Source of the DNA: Pratylenchus scribneri
Lineage: Eukaryota; Nematoda; Chromadorea; Rhabditida; Pratylenchidae
Length of the DNA stretch: 64,000 nucleotides
Direction of reading: 5' to 3'
Assembly: GCA_030063045.1 (NCBI GenBank)
Contig: JAQSEB010000023.1
Coordinates: forward strand, 3,534,001 to 3,598,000
In this document: positions 12,210 through 26,000 of the stretch, one piece after another
Layout of the letters: each line of letters opens with the position of its first letter
Numbering within the stretch: the first letter of the stretch is position 1
Notes under the pieces: generated by a model
Databases searched by the model: none
The model's input: the letters and a program-made list of their open reading frames with translations, nothing else
Told to the model about the DNA's origin: nothing
Position numbers and translations under genes: made by a program

Positions 12210-12497
12210 TTAAGCAATTTTCTCCTTTAATATTGTTACTGTACATAGAATGATGTTTCTTTCTATTCTTAATAAATGTTTGAACCTTAAAAATTCATAA
12301 TCAAAATCAACAGACAGCTAGTAAACTAATTTAAAAAGACCATCTAAAGTCTAATAAACAGAATAGAAAAAATTTATGAAAGCATTTATACAACATTATT
12401 TATACAAACAAAAATAACAATATAATAAGTTTGCTGAAATAAACAAAAATCAGAATCAGAATTAAAACTCTGCTGAAAACATAAAAAAATCAGAAAT
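12210..12497. other. AT-rich spacer between inverted repeat and satellite
   Basis: No gene seen. The stretch has TATA-rich and poly-A segments. From about 12420 it grades into degenerate versions of the satellite unit (CAGAATCAGAATTAAAA, GAAACACAAAA). Confidence 0.5.
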
Positions 12498-13366
12498 AAT
12501 GAAACACAAAAAATCAGAATTGAATGAAACACAAAAAATTAGAATTGAATGAAACACAAAAAATCAGAATTGAATGAAACACAAAAAATCAGAATTGAAT
12601 GAAACACAAAAAATCAGAATTGAATGAAACACAAAAAATCAGAATTGAATGAAACACAAAAAATCAGAATTGAATGAAACACAAAAAATCAGAATAGAAT
12701 GAAACACAAAAAATCAGAACAGAATGAAATACAAAAAATCAGAACAGAATGAAACACAAAAAATCAGAATTGAATGAAACACAAAAAATTAGAATTGAAT
12801 GAAACACAAAAAATCAGAATTGAATGAAACACAAAAAATCAGAATTGAATGAAACACAAAAAATCAGAATTGAATGAAACACAAAAAATCAGAATTGAAT
12901 GAAACACAAAAAATCAGAATTGAATGAAACACAAAAATCAGAATAGAATGAAACACAAAAAATCAGAATAGAATGAAACACAAAAAATCAGAATAGAATG
13001 AAACACAAAAAATCAGAATTGAATGAAACACAAAAAATCAGAATAGAATGAAACACAAAAAATCAGAATTGAATGAAACACAAAAAATTAGAATTGAATG
13101 AAACAGAAAAATCAGAATTGAATGAAACACAAAAATTAGAATTAGCAAAAAACACAAAAATAAGAATTGAATGAAACACAAAAAATCAGAATTGAATGAA
13201 ACACAAAAAATCAGAATTAGCTAAAAACACAAAAATAAGAATTGAAAGAAAACACAAAAAATCAGAATTAGCTAAAAACACAAAAATCAGAATTAGCTAA
13301 AAAAATACAAAAATAGCTAAAAACACAAAAAAATAGAATTGAATGAAACACAAAAAATCAGAATTA
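12498..13366. repeat. 25-bp tandem satellite array
   Basis: About 35 head-to-tail units of a 25-bp repeat built from GAATGAAACAC and AAAAAATCAGAATT. Units are nearly identical to about 13136, with T/A and C/T variants such as GAATAGAAT and ATTAGAATT. After that they shorten and diverge into TTAGCTAAAAACACAAAAAT forms. There is no unique spacer between units, so this is not a CRISPR array. The array sits in the spacer of the large inverted repeat. Confidence 0.95.
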
Positions 13367-13648
13367 ACGATTCAATAAAACATTAATACAATTTTGAGTG
13401 AAGTGGATAGTGGATGGATACTTGATAAGAAATCTGGATTAACATATGCCCTTTCCTTCGGATACGAAAGAAATTATTTGAAATGAAATGTGGCAATTTC
13501 ACACTTCCTCCAAAAATTAATATCTTTTATCCAATTCCCTTCATCAATCATCATCATTTTCGTTTTTCCACGTTTTTTCTAATCTAAAACAATAAATAAA
13601 TTTTGCTTATCAGCTTTTAATTTTATAATCTGCCTTAAATAATTGGAA

Positions 13649-14728
<1,080 letters not shown>

Positions 14729-15719
14729 ATGAATTGATTGACTTAAATCGAACAATTGGAAATGAATGAAAGCAATTCTTCATTAGAATGGAAATATATT
14801 ATGTTAAATTATTTAATGCTTATTTAAATGTTAATATTGTAATGTATTATTTTAATAAATCTTTGGGACTCTTTTCGTCAATTGATCCATTTGTTTGTTC
14901 ATGTGAATTTTATTAGTACAAATATTTCCGATGCTTGGATTGCACAGAATGGCCAATGCCGCATTTCATTTTTGAAGGTTCATCAATCCATTTTGTGGCC
15001 ACAGAGCAATTATTCTCCCCGCCCTTGCTTCTTTGGTCATTCTGGCTCGATTTATGGCGCCTTTCCTTTTATTATTTTCCAATTCCCACCTTCCAAGGTG
15101 CCCTCCTCCCTTTCCATCACCATTGGCAACCAAATATCAAACTGACCAAAGGAGAGCCCATTCCGGGCAATAAGACTGCTTCTGCTGGCCAAGACCAACA
15201 AGAGTTTGGCTGGTCAATGTCCATCCCACCTAGGATTATATCCATTCCATCCAATCCATTTCCACTCAAATTGGACATCCGTTTTTGCCGATATTCTCTT
15301 CATATTTTAATTTTAATGAATGCTTCTTTTCGATGCAAATCATGATTCATCGTCAAATTCGCCAATTCTAATGGTAACAGGTCGGCTAACCAAATTAACA
15401 TATTTTAAATTGATAAATATGCTTTTAAAAATTTATTGGAACTTTTTACAATCCATTAGATTAATATACTAGAATTCATTTTTGATGACAAATCAATTAT
15501 TTTAATGATTTGCCGGTGATGGGATTCGAACTTTCCCTATAAAATTTTAAGCCAACCACTAAAAAACTTAGCAAAGTAAATTTCTTTTTGATGCACCCCT
15601 TCAATTTTGGGACGCTGTGAAGTTGCCCCGGGGCTACAATCAAAGATCCTCCGGACTACTGTATTAGAGGAAGGAGGGCTTTAACTTCTATTGCCAATAA
15701 TATAGGAAATTCGGTATCA
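14729..15719. other. Intergenic region with a tRNA-like fragment
   Basis: No convincing gene. An open frame of 136 codons on the + strand has no recognisable domain. At about 15505-15575 on the minus strand, an A-box-like TAGTGGTTGGC and a B-box-like GTTCGAATCC are spaced as in a tRNA, but the T-stem does not pair and no acceptor stem closes. It may be a decayed tRNA or a tRNA-derived SINE head. Confidence 0.4.
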
Positions 15720-18119
15720 GGCCAATAGAGCAATATTATTCCCAATAAATCCAAACAATTCAAGAATTGCTCTAAATGTAGGTAAAAACATTCCTCCACA
15801 ATCAAAAGTGCCCTCAACTAGTATCGCATTCGGAAGGGGTCTCACTGTGAATGCCAGGAAAAAATCATCATCCACCGTTGTCCAACAAGAACAACAACAA
15901 AATTCAAATGCGCATTCTTCGACCACCACTCGATCCAAATCAACGTTGATTCGTTTGAATAGACCTCTTTCCACCAATTTGGTTTTACCAATTATTTTGT
16001 ATCAATTTATTTATTCCCTATTCGCAGACAAGAAGAAGCGGAAGTGTCGACCAACTTTCGGCCAATTTCCCTAAAATTGGTCCCTCAACTGGGGCATCGA
16101 CATCGGCGTTCAAAAATGGAGGCGTAAAAATGTGCCAATGCCGAAATGGCACTGCGTGCAAATGTGTGCCGAGTATGGCATTTTTGGAGGGAATTTATGT
16201 GCAAAATTTGCAAACCCAAATTGAAGTGCTCGAATTGGAGAATGCCTATTTGTGAGATTTGGGTGGAATTCAAAGTTGATTATAAATTTAGGAGGGGAGC
16301 GACTAGAGGTGGAGAATTGATTCACAAATTTAGTGGAGAAGGAGAAAATCGGCCAAAAGATATTCCCGGACGAAGGCATTCGATGGGAATTCAGCAAAGA
16401 GAAGAAGATGAACGGGAAGAGGCAACGAAATTATTTTCATCATTCCGAACAGAAAATCGGTCGAGTCGAAAGGACAAAAAAGTTGGATTTAATACGGAGG
16501 AGGAAGAACGAAGGGAAAGGAGGAATCGGGGCCAACAAGAAGAAGAAGAGGATTTGGGAAAATCAGATGAAGAAGAAGAATATGAAAATGAGGAGATTTA
16601 TAATATTGGCAAAACAACAAATGGATGGAGAATGCAGAGAAGAAGGGAGGAGGAGGAAGAAATGGCAATGGCACAAATTAGGCAAAAAGAGATGGAAAAT
16701 AAAAGATTAAAGGAGGAAAAGGAAGAATTGGAAAGAAGAGTTCGAATGGCAGAAGGTTGGTTGAGATTTTGGATTTTACAGGGATGATTTAATTGTTTTT
16801 GAAGGAAGAATGAGTGGAGAAAGGAGGGCATTAATGGGAGAAAATGTTGAATTACAAAGAAGGTTGGAAGGATTGACACCATTGTTGGCGGAAAAGGAAA
16901 CAAAATTGGTGAAATTGGAACAGGAATTGGAGGAAATGAAAGGGAAAATGAAGGATAAAATGAGGGAAATAAATGCAATGAAAACAAATTTTGAGGATAG
17001 ATTGAGGGAAAATCAAATGCATGGAACGGAAAGGGAAAGGGCGGAACAAAGGATGAAAGCAAATTTGGAAATGAAAAATCGAGAATTGGAGGGAAGAAAA
17101 GTGAGGGAAGCAAGTTTGGAGGTAAAAATTGGAAGGGATTTTGGCCATGGGGAAATGGGGCCAAATTACAGAGAGAATTGGCCGAAATGAGGGCAAAACA
17201 GGAACAAAAGGAGGAAAATTGGAGGAAAGAAATTGAAGAAAAACAAAAAACGATGGAAGAAATGAACGAAGAAATGGCAAAAATGGACGAAAAAATGGAA
17301 AGGACGAAAAGAGAAAAAGACCAAATTGAGGCACAAATGGACGAGGTGGGGCCAAAATAGAGGGAATTGGATGTAAATTATCTTTGAAGATTAAACAAAA
17401 AAATGATTTACTTGAAATGGAATTGGAAATGGCACGCGAAAAATTGGCACAAGAAGAGGCCGAAATGAGGGAATTGAATGCGAAGGTAAAAAGTGGAAGG
17501 GAAATAAGTCAAGAGGGAATTGCAGAATCGAGAATGGAATTTGCAAGAATCGGAACATCGATCGGCCCTATTAAGGACCCAGAGGGAATTGGAAGCATTG
17601 CAAAGCCTTTCACAATCATTGACCAACGAAAATAAAGGACTTCGAGAGGAGAGGGCAGAATTGGAGGAAAGAATTGGGGAATTGAGGGGAAAGGCAAGTG
17701 CCAAAAATGGACGGGGGATAAAATGGATTTTGGATTTGGCAGATTCACACTCGAGAGGGACGAATTAGGAGGGTGGCCGAATTGTTGAATGAATTTTTGG
17801 AGAAATATAGGCTGAGTAGTGGAAGAGTCCGCCAACAAATGGGCAGACAGGCAGAAGAGTAAGAAAATTAATTTAAAATAAATAAATTAATTAAATAAAA
17901 TAAAGATGCGAGGAATTTGAGCAAATTGTGCAAAAAGTGCGCCAAATGGTGTCGAGTAGCAGCATTTCGGCGGCAATTTCGCCCACATCCACAACACTTC
18001 GGCCATCGACCACAACGAGTTCATCAAATTCACCGTCACAAATTTCGAGCAAAACTACAAAACGAAATTTAATTGGTCGAAGCAGTGGTGGTGGCAATAT
18101 TAGGACAAAATCGGATTAA
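15720..18119 (+). CDS. Coiled-coil protein with Ser/Thr-rich head and tail (complete copy; first exon not located)
   Basis: Not recognised by name. The first exon I can follow begins after an acceptor near 15720 and has no ATG, so at least one exon lies upstream. The head is polar and basic (SKSTLIRLNRPLSTN, TRRSGSVDQLSANF), with a short Cys-rich patch (MCQCRNGTACKC). Then comes a distinctive helix, LEGIYVQNLQTQIEVLELEN, an acidic Glu/Arg-rich stretch (about 16400-16760), and about 350 residues of heptad-rich coiled coil (LQRRLEGLTPLLAEKE to RIRRVAELLNEFLEKYRL). The tail is Ser/Thr-rich and basic, ending GGGNIRTKSD. Head-rod-tail order recalls intermediate filaments, but the TYRKLLEGEE-type rod end is absent. 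From 16368 onward it is duplicated in the left arm. The intron at 17694-17742 starts with GC. Confidence 0.7.
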
Positions 18120-19661
18120 TCAGAATAATAAATGAACAAAATAAAGCCAAATTAATTTGAATTGTCAGAATAATATTTATTTTTATTTAAAATTAATTTA
18201 CACAAATTTTGCCATTTATTTTTTTCATCGAATTGGCAATTCTTTCACTCCAAAATTTCCAATCTCCTCAATTTCGAATTTTTCCTTCCTTCCGGCTCCA
18301 TTTCCGTCCAAATTTCCGATCACTGATCGGCCCAAAATGTCCTGAAAATCGCCGGCATTGCAAAGTGAATTTTGGGTACAAATGCAAAGGAGGGTGGAGG
18401 ACTAATATTTAAATTTATTTGAATATTCAAATTTAAATTTGCTCACATGACTTTGAGGGGGCGCCGGCGGACTGACGGCCCCTCTCAATTTTTGACTCCT
18501 TTTCTTCCTTTCCACCAATTGGAATCCTCCTTTGTTGTCCGAAAAAGGGAATGGCGATTCGGGTTCACTTTCCGAGGATCGAAGTCGATTATTTGTGCGG
18601 TGAACATTTCGACGAGTTTTTGTGGGAAAAGCAATAAGCCGAGATTGTTGGCTGATCTACGGAGAATTCCATTTTTTGGTGAATTTAATTTACCATTTTT
18701 ATTTACCCATCGATCCACACTTTGGCAAAAGCCGCCTCCATTTGTAGTTTTCAAGGGGAATCTTTCGAGTAATGAACCGAGAGGAATGCCCGGACTGGTG
18801 CAAAATTTACGAACATGGGGTCGGCCAGGATTGGCTCGATTTGAAAAATAGAGGAGGGTGGAACAACTTTGCACAGTGCCATCCCCCTCCGGGCATTCTT
18901 CTGCCTAAAAATAACAATTTGGTCAACATTTCCTATTTTTATTTGACTTTTTCTTCACAAGGTTCCGTGTCATCATCGGCATCTGAATTTGTATTGCAAG
19001 TGAAACAACTGAAGCCGAATGCCGTAGAAATGAATTGGAGAAGGAAAATGAGGGAAATGAGTATTGGAAAATGCATCAACATCATTTTGGGGGGAGGAAC
19101 TTGCTGCCAGTCGATCCTTTTTGGGGTGGAAGGATTGATCAAATGGGTGATGGGTGGATGGATGGAAGCAGAAGCACCTCTTCATTAGTGGGAAAAGGGG
19201 GGATAATTGATGCGCAAAATGGAATGGGAGGTAAAGCGGGCAGTAAAATTGCTGCTTCTTCTTGGGAGGATATTTGCTGGGTGGATGCTGCGCCAGAACA
19301 ACAAAAAGGTGGGTCAAATTTGGAATTGGTTTTTCCAGTTAAAAACCCTTTTTGATTGTTTTCTGTGTACAAATTCAACCCTGCACCTCTTTTTGTTTGC
19401 CCTTTTTTGTTGATTGGGCCAATGCCAAATCAAACAATCAACGAAAGAAATTGCGGAATTGAATGAACATTTTTGGTGGCAACAATTCTTTAAATTTGAT
19501 TGGTTTTGGAATTGGAGGCCTCCCTCTCTTTGCTTTTGGCTAAAATAATTCCCATTTTAAACAGCAAAAATATTTGCGAAAATAACGCCAAATATTATTG
19601 ATCTAATGAATGGGGACGAGATGGGGAATGATGCTGGATAGAAAAATTACTAAAAAATAAA
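16368..19661. repeat. Right arm of the 3,294-bp inverted repeat
   Basis: Mirror of 8916-12209 (coordinates sum to 28577). It begins inside an exon of the intact coiled-coil gene and ends 139 bp before the start codon of the syntaxin gene. Because the coiled-coil gene is whole here, this arm looks like the source and the left arm the copy. Confidence 0.95.
18225..19085 (-). CDS. Secreted Ly6/LU-domain protein, right-arm copy
   Basis: Identical in deduced sequence to the gene at 9492-10352, in opposite orientation: signal peptide, CFTC opening, LU Cys pattern and Cys-Asn ending. It converges tail to tail with the coiled-coil gene; the two stop codons are about 105 bp apart (18119 and 18225). 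Its upstream side faces the syntaxin gene about 700 bp away, so its promoter context differs beyond 19661 from that of the left copy. Both copies can encode full proteins. Confidence 0.65.
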
Positions 19662-19799
19662 AATCATTGGCCAAAATAAACCAAATAAAATTATAATTTT
19701 TCCAATTAAAATAAATAATCTGAAGGTTGCCCCAGGGGAAGATCAAAAATAGCCAATTTCCCTTTTCCCATTCCAGAAAATTTTTTAAATAATTAAAAA

Positions 19800-20770
19800 A
19801 TGGACATTGAAAAAGGCAAAATGGCCAATTCAATTCAACAAATCACATCCAATATTCAACAATTAAACCAATGCGGTAAATAAGAGGGGAGGGGGAGTAT
19901 GGCCAATGAATTTGACCAAATTAAAAATAGTTCAACAATTGGGCCAATATGTGGAAAAGATTGGTGGCCCGGAGGATACGGAACGAAATCGAACAAATAC
20001 TTCCGAATTGATCCACAAAAGTAATGAATTGGCCCATAAAAGTAACAAAATGTTGAAGGAATTGAATGCGCAGAGCAGCGATGATGTTTGTGAAAATAAT
20101 ATGAAAAATTAATAAAAATAAAATTGGTTCAGCGGCAAATGCGCCTCCAAAGTGAGAGATTAATGAATGATTTTATGGGGGTATTGAATCGGCTGCAAGC
20201 GGCCAAAAGGAAAGCAGCGACACGGGAAAAAAGCCAAATTCGAAGTGTCACTGTGGAAGACCAACAATTGAATGTTCAAGAAAGAACCGGAATTGATGAT
20301 CCAATTCAAATGCAACATTTTCAACAGCAACATCGAATGAATCTGAATGAGATTCGAGAACGCCAACAAGTTGAGGAGGGGAATATTAAAATGTAAATTA
20401 ATATTTAATAAAATAGGCATTGGCCACATTGGAGCAGGACATTGGCGACATTAATCAAATATTCAAGGATATTGCCCATATGTACATATTATTTATTCTT
20501 GATTGATAAATTGAACACAATTTTAGGGTTCATGATCAAGGGGAAATGGTGGACAGTATTGAGGCGAGTACCCAACTAATATTTGAATGAATAAATTTGC
20601 AGGCCAATATTGAGGTGGCCTCTGTCCAAGTTCAACAAGGCCATTCACAAATTGCCCAGGCCCATCATTATCAGACAAAAGCACGTCAGAAAAAATTTTT
20701 GCTGAGTGCAATTTGCATTGCAATCCTTTTGGTGTTCATCATCGTTTTCATTCTTTGGCTCAAAAAATAA
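19800..20770 (+). CDS. Syntaxin-7/12-like endosomal t-SNARE
   Basis: A tail-anchored Qa-SNARE for endosomal membrane fusion. The N-terminal helices start MDIEKGKMANSIQQITSNI and carry IGGPEDTERNRTNTSELIHK. The linker helix has ERLMNDFMGVLNRLQ, matching the conserved ERLMNDF of syntaxins 7 and 12/13. The SNARE motif runs LEQDIGDINQIFKDIAHMVH to DSIEANIEVASVQVQQGHSQ and contains the central Gln of the Qa class (IFKDIA...VHDQG). A single C-terminal membrane segment (LLSAICIAILLVFIIVFIL) ends the protein. Introns are very short; the one at 20574-20602 is 29 bp and GC-AG. It starts just outside the right arm of the inverted repeat. Confidence 0.93.
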
Positions 20771-20930
20771 CAAATCCCAACTGATATTGATGATGAATTT
20801 TGGTTGGTGCCCAATTTGTGATATTTTCGACAAAACAAAAACATATATTCATTCTTTTTTACTGTATTATATTCCATTCATTTTATTCAATTTATCAAAA
20901 TCCGCACACGGATATATATTCTACTTAACA

Positions 20931-22404
20931 ATAAATTTGCTAAATCCATCATTTTCTCCTTCTTTTTTGTTCTGTTCACCAATTGGTGGGCTTTGAAAGA
21001 AATGAACAATTTGGTAGAAAATATCCTGTAATTCGGCAGGAAGGAAGGAAAAAGGCAGGAAAAACAATTTTATGTCGGCACCAACTGAAAATGATATTAA
21101 GAAAAGAATCCTTTTTTGTTATTATTCACCTTGATATCGCCTTTTTGGCCATGCCGAACTGATTGCATGCCAATATGCATCCACAACCAATCCAATATTT
21201 GAATTCAATTTACTCGGATCAAGCACCGTCAGAAGACGATTCATAGCTAAAAATTGAAAGGTAATAATGCACATTTATATATTGGGATTAGGACACAAAC
21301 AATATTGATAAAGTGCTTGGCCATATTCCGCCTTCACTTCTGGCTTTGTTCTTTCCCAAATTCGATTCAACATTTCCGCATTCCTTTGGGCATTGGTCAA
21401 AGGTGTTCGGAAGAAACCTGAAAATGAATATTTGAGTGAATGGAAAAAAAGGCAAAGAAGGCATTTACCCGGTTCAATGATGGCCACTTTTACGCCAAAT
21501 ATAATTAATTCCGTCCTAAAGTGGATTGAGAATGTCAATGCTATCAATCCCCTCCCCACCAACCTGATTGTGTCTCCATATGCTTCAATTGCATATTTTG
21601 ACACCTATTTTTGTAGGAAATAATGCGCAATGTGGATATGGATGAATTCCAACCGAATAAGGTCCCAACCCGGGGAGGGCCACTCGGCCACATGTGCTGG
21701 CCATCAAAATAATCCTCGATCCCTTTTCCATTTTGAGCAATTTTTTGAAGGCTTGTGTCACTCGAATTGTGCCCAATGCATTCACTTTGGGGAGAAATAA
21801 TTGAATATGAAGCCTTTTATATTGGCATAATACCTTGCCAAACTTGTTCATAATCCTCTGCCAAAAGCCAATCATCCCATCCCTTTCAATTAAAATAATG
21901 ATGCCCCCACCATTTCCCCCTAAACTGACCACATTTCCCACAATTCCGGCATTGTTCACCAATGCAAAAAGGCCTAATAAAGGGAATTATTATCATCGCA
22001 ATTGGCCCTTTCTTCAACCTTTTCCATTGCCCAATTTTGATTCTACAAATTCCAATCCCTTTTGCACTGATTCATCATTTCGTACGTCCATTTCAAATCC
22101 ATCAAAATTCCCCGGCAATTTTTGTGCCATTTCCTCCATTTCCTTCATTCCCTTTTTGTTATTGGAATTCGCTCCCTTCATTCATTGTCAAAATTCCTTG
22201 GCCAACCTTTTCCGTCAAAAATGTGCCAAAAACGTGCATTCCATTGGAAAGGCATTTCAATGCCAATTCAAAACCAAAACCAGAATCACATCCGGTGATC
22301 AGAATTGCTCTTTTCTCCAATCCTTTGAGAACAATTCGGCCCAAAAAATGACGAAGGAAAATAAAAATGACAAAAATGGTGGCCAATGCCCAAAGGAAAA
22401 TCAT
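20931..22404 (-). CDS. Short-chain dehydrogenase/reductase (retinol/17-beta-HSD6-like, SDR9C group)
   Basis: A membrane-anchored NAD(P)-dependent oxidoreductase, probably of retinoid or steroid-like substrates. It starts MIFLWALATIFVIFIFLRHF, an N-terminal anchor. The cofactor motif is ITGCDSGFGFELA; ALVNNAGIVG and RIILMASTCGRVALPG follow, and the active site is YSVSK (split by an intron). Downstream are the substrate region (EPGFFRTPLTN) and the late conserved segment DAYWHAISS with FFLPFSFLPAEL, which resembles the C-terminal hydrophobic stretch of RDH/HSD17B6 enzymes. All introns are about 45-60 bp. The TGxxxGxG and YxxxK residues are intact, so it is probably active; the substrate cannot be read from sequence. 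Confidence 0.9.
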
Positions 22405-23071
22405 CAAAAGGGAAATTTGTATTTTATTTGTTTTTGAGCAATCCTCTCCTCTTTCCGGGGTCCAATTAAATGCTAATCAAGCAAAAATAATAAAAGCAGG
22501 TTCCCTCCACCCCCAATCCCTGGCCGGAATACAAATTGAATACATAGAGAAATAGCCAAATGAATGAATGAATTGGCTTATTTAGCAGTTAGATTGGAAG
22601 GCGAAGATAAGGGGAGAAGGGGGGGGGGGGGGGTGGATGGAATTGGACAAAAACATCCAATAACCAGGTGAAAATAGGGGAATGAAACCAGGCCAAATTA
22701 TTAGTACAAAATATAAATAAATACATTAATTAATTAATGCATGGATAATTGTTTACAAATATTAAATTAATGATTCATTCCCATCAAATTCACCATCATT
22801 TATGTATAATTTATTCATTTCCAATCAAAAAATATTTAAAATAATTCAAAACAACCATTCATTTTCTACATTGAATATTTTGGAATTGAATTGAGTAAAT
22901 AAATATTTAAAAATGAATTCATTCAAAGGGGATTTAACATTTTAAAATACAATCAAATTGAAATTGGGCAAATAATAAAATGTTAGAGAGAATTGGTGAA
23001 CCCCCTCCATTAAATTCATTCATCGAAACTTCAAAAGAATATATTTATATTGTTGCCCAGACAGAAGAAGA
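22405..23071. other. Intergenic region
   Basis: No gene seen. Contains a G homopolymer at about 22620-22633 and AT-rich sequence with several ATTTA/TTAAT runs. It separates the divergent SDR (-) and otopetrin-like (+) genes, so promoters of both should lie here. Confidence 0.5.
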
Positions 23072-26000
23072 ATGGATCGTGTCAGTGGCATTCGACTTTT
23101 CTCATTGGCCGTCTACATTTTCGAATTGATTTGTGTACTAATCAACGTTTTTGTCCTTCTGAATCGTTCCGACACAATTTATTATCTTCGAATTTATCAT
23201 TTGGTTGGGATTGGGAAGGGGAATTGACGAAATGGGAATTCATTCATTTCAAAGGGAGTTGGCATTTTGATGGTTTCCAGCGGCATTCTTCAACTCAAAT
23301 TCATGCATTTAGCTCAGAAAGGCAAAATCAATGTAATAAATGGATGGGGGTTATTTCATTACGGTACACCGATTCCTTACTCTACAACTGGGCGACGCCG
23401 CTTGTAGCTAATTAAGGACGAAACCGATATTGATGATGAACGCCCTGGTGGCTATCGATTGATATAAGTTTAATTTAATTGAGTTCAGAATTAGCAGAGT
23501 TTTACTTAAAAAACCATTAAAAAGACTATTATTTTAAATTTGCAAATTTTTCATGGTTTTTCAAGTAAAACTTTGCTAATTCTGAACCAAATTAAATGAA
23601 TCCTTATATCAGTCGATGCTCGATAGCCAGTTTTGAACTCTTTAATTTGACATCAGAATCATCTATAATCGTTTTCGTCCTTATTAATTAGCTGCAAGCG
23701 ATATCGCCCATTTGAGATGACGCCCAATTGGGAATGGGTGGTGTTTCATTATTCATCAATTTCCTCATTTTAATTTTCATTTTCTGTATTAGCGCCTTCT
23801 CCATCCTTGTAGCATTCCTCGGCACACAACTGTGTCCGCAATGTTCTTGACCGGGGGCATTGTGCTTGGCTATGCCTATTTCATAGTTTTCGATGCTGCA
23901 TTCAACAATTGTGATCGAGTGAGTGGGCAAAATAATTGTGTAAAATTGCCAAAAACAATAATTTAAAGTTGATTGATGCCAATGATTCGGGTGAATTGTT
24001 GGAGGATGCCAGTGCCAATTTGTTGATGATTTTATTTTGTATTCTTTCCATCATTTACATTTGGCAACGGTAAACCCAAAACCCAATGAAATTATATTTT
24101 CCCCTTTTAGTTCATTTTTTGGCCCATTGGATAATTTCGGGGATGAATTAATGCGTCGATGGGTGAATTGCGTGCTCACCGTTGTTTGGGTCCAAATTGT
24201 TGTGTTCAAAGGATATTTAAGTTATCAAGTATTGAAAATATATTGATGAATATATTCAATATTGTGAATTTATTTGAGGAATTGTGCCAACGAAAAGAAT
24301 TGTCCGGATATTGGTGTCCCGTAATCGAAAGGCCGTATGAATGCAATCCGGAAAGGAAATTGAAGGGAACACAAAAAATTTGGTATTGAAAAATGAATAA
24401 TAAAAATGAATAAAAATGGATGGAATTGAAGGTATTACCTGCATAAAGGATTGTTGAATTCGACAATAATTTCGTGCGCATCTGAATTCTTTCCAGTCCT
24501 TTTGGTTGCCCATTGGATTGCCTGCGGTGGTGGAAGGGAGCAAAAAGGGAATTGTGAAGTCAAATTGATGAGAAGAAATAATGTCAAACAAGGTGGGAAT
24601 AATTATAATTTGAATAAATATAAATACATTTAAGTTGGAAAAATAAACTCAAAAATGAATGGCATTTTTATTTGTCTTGCTTTGCTCAGTGCTTTGGCCG
24701 TTTTGGGTAATTAATTATAAATAAATAATTTAATTTAATTTAATTTAATTTTACAATGGCAAAAATTACATAGCATCTTATTTGTCATCAAAAAGAGAAG
24801 AATGAGAAATGGGAACCGTAATTTAGCGTGAAAGGAAATGAACCATCTATACTTTATCCTTATTAGGGCATATCACCATGAACGAAAAAGTTTCAAGGAT
24901 ACCGTAATTTAGAAAGAAACCAACCATCTATCCTTATATCCTTAAGGGCAAAATCCTGATTGAAAGATGTTTTTTAGTATTTTTTATTGAATTAACTTTT
25001 GATTTATTGTAATTTTTTTTGAATATTTAGTGTCAAATTGAAGGGCGATGGAAAAAAACTAGAAATTAAAAACATATCATGCAAATTTTATTATTAAAAA
25101 AGTGAATTGGTTTGTGGACTTTTACGTTTCAATCCAATTTGATGAAATGCACGAAAATAGAGCATTAATGGATGATTATGCCGATTTTGGTGCCAGCATT
25201 GCGCATCTTTTATTGTTCACAACGGTTGGACATTTCGAGGGGACATCACCAAAATGTTTTATATTTCATTCAGTTTTGGCAATGGACAAAAAGGAATATT
25301 CCATATTGGGATTTGGGCCAAAAGGCAAAGTCCCAAGGGGATTTGGTGCTAATCATTGGGAGTGTCACATTCATGACCCTAAAATTAATCCTCCAAGTTA
25401 TCAATAACCAATCAACATCTATTTATTTTCCAATTATTTTCAAGTTGATGGAATTACAATTCCAACGAGCCGATGGATTCCTGTTTTGGTGTGAGGCAAT
25501 AATCCAAAGTATTTCCCTCATAATGATCCAAGTGCCAAATCAAAATAATAAATTCAAATAATATTTCCCCAATTTGAAGGCATCACAATGGGTCCAAGTT
25601 TGTTGTTTACGTTGTGTCCTTTGTTTTCACGAAAAGTTGGAAATAATTCGGCCAAAAATTTCAATAAAAAAAATTAATTTTTCAGTGATTTATTCAAAAT
25701 GCGCCATTTTCTTCCATTCATTGCCACCGCAGCAATGGCAGTGAATGCCGTCGATTTTGGGACAACATTTTTCGAGACGAATACAATCAAATATCAATTA
25801 GGCCTTGAGGAACATCATTTCAGCCAAAATACACTTCTTTCCATGATATTCACTCAAACAATTTATCCAGTTTGAATTGAATTCAATGAATGAATTCCAT
25901 TTATTTTTAAATTTAGGCCGATTATTTGTTTTGTTTTACGGCTGCTGGATGCTGGATGGATGTTTTGATTCGGTGAATTTTGAGATTGAATTCATTTAAG

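Noticed and set aside
12498..13366. Repeat array as CRISPR
   Set aside because: Units are contiguous with no unique spacers, and the genome is a nematode.
24270..24600. Kunitz-like reading of the Cys-rich exon with CGGGREQKGNC
   Set aside because: Cysteine spacing does not fit Kunitz, and the exons join in frame with the polytopic membrane gene.
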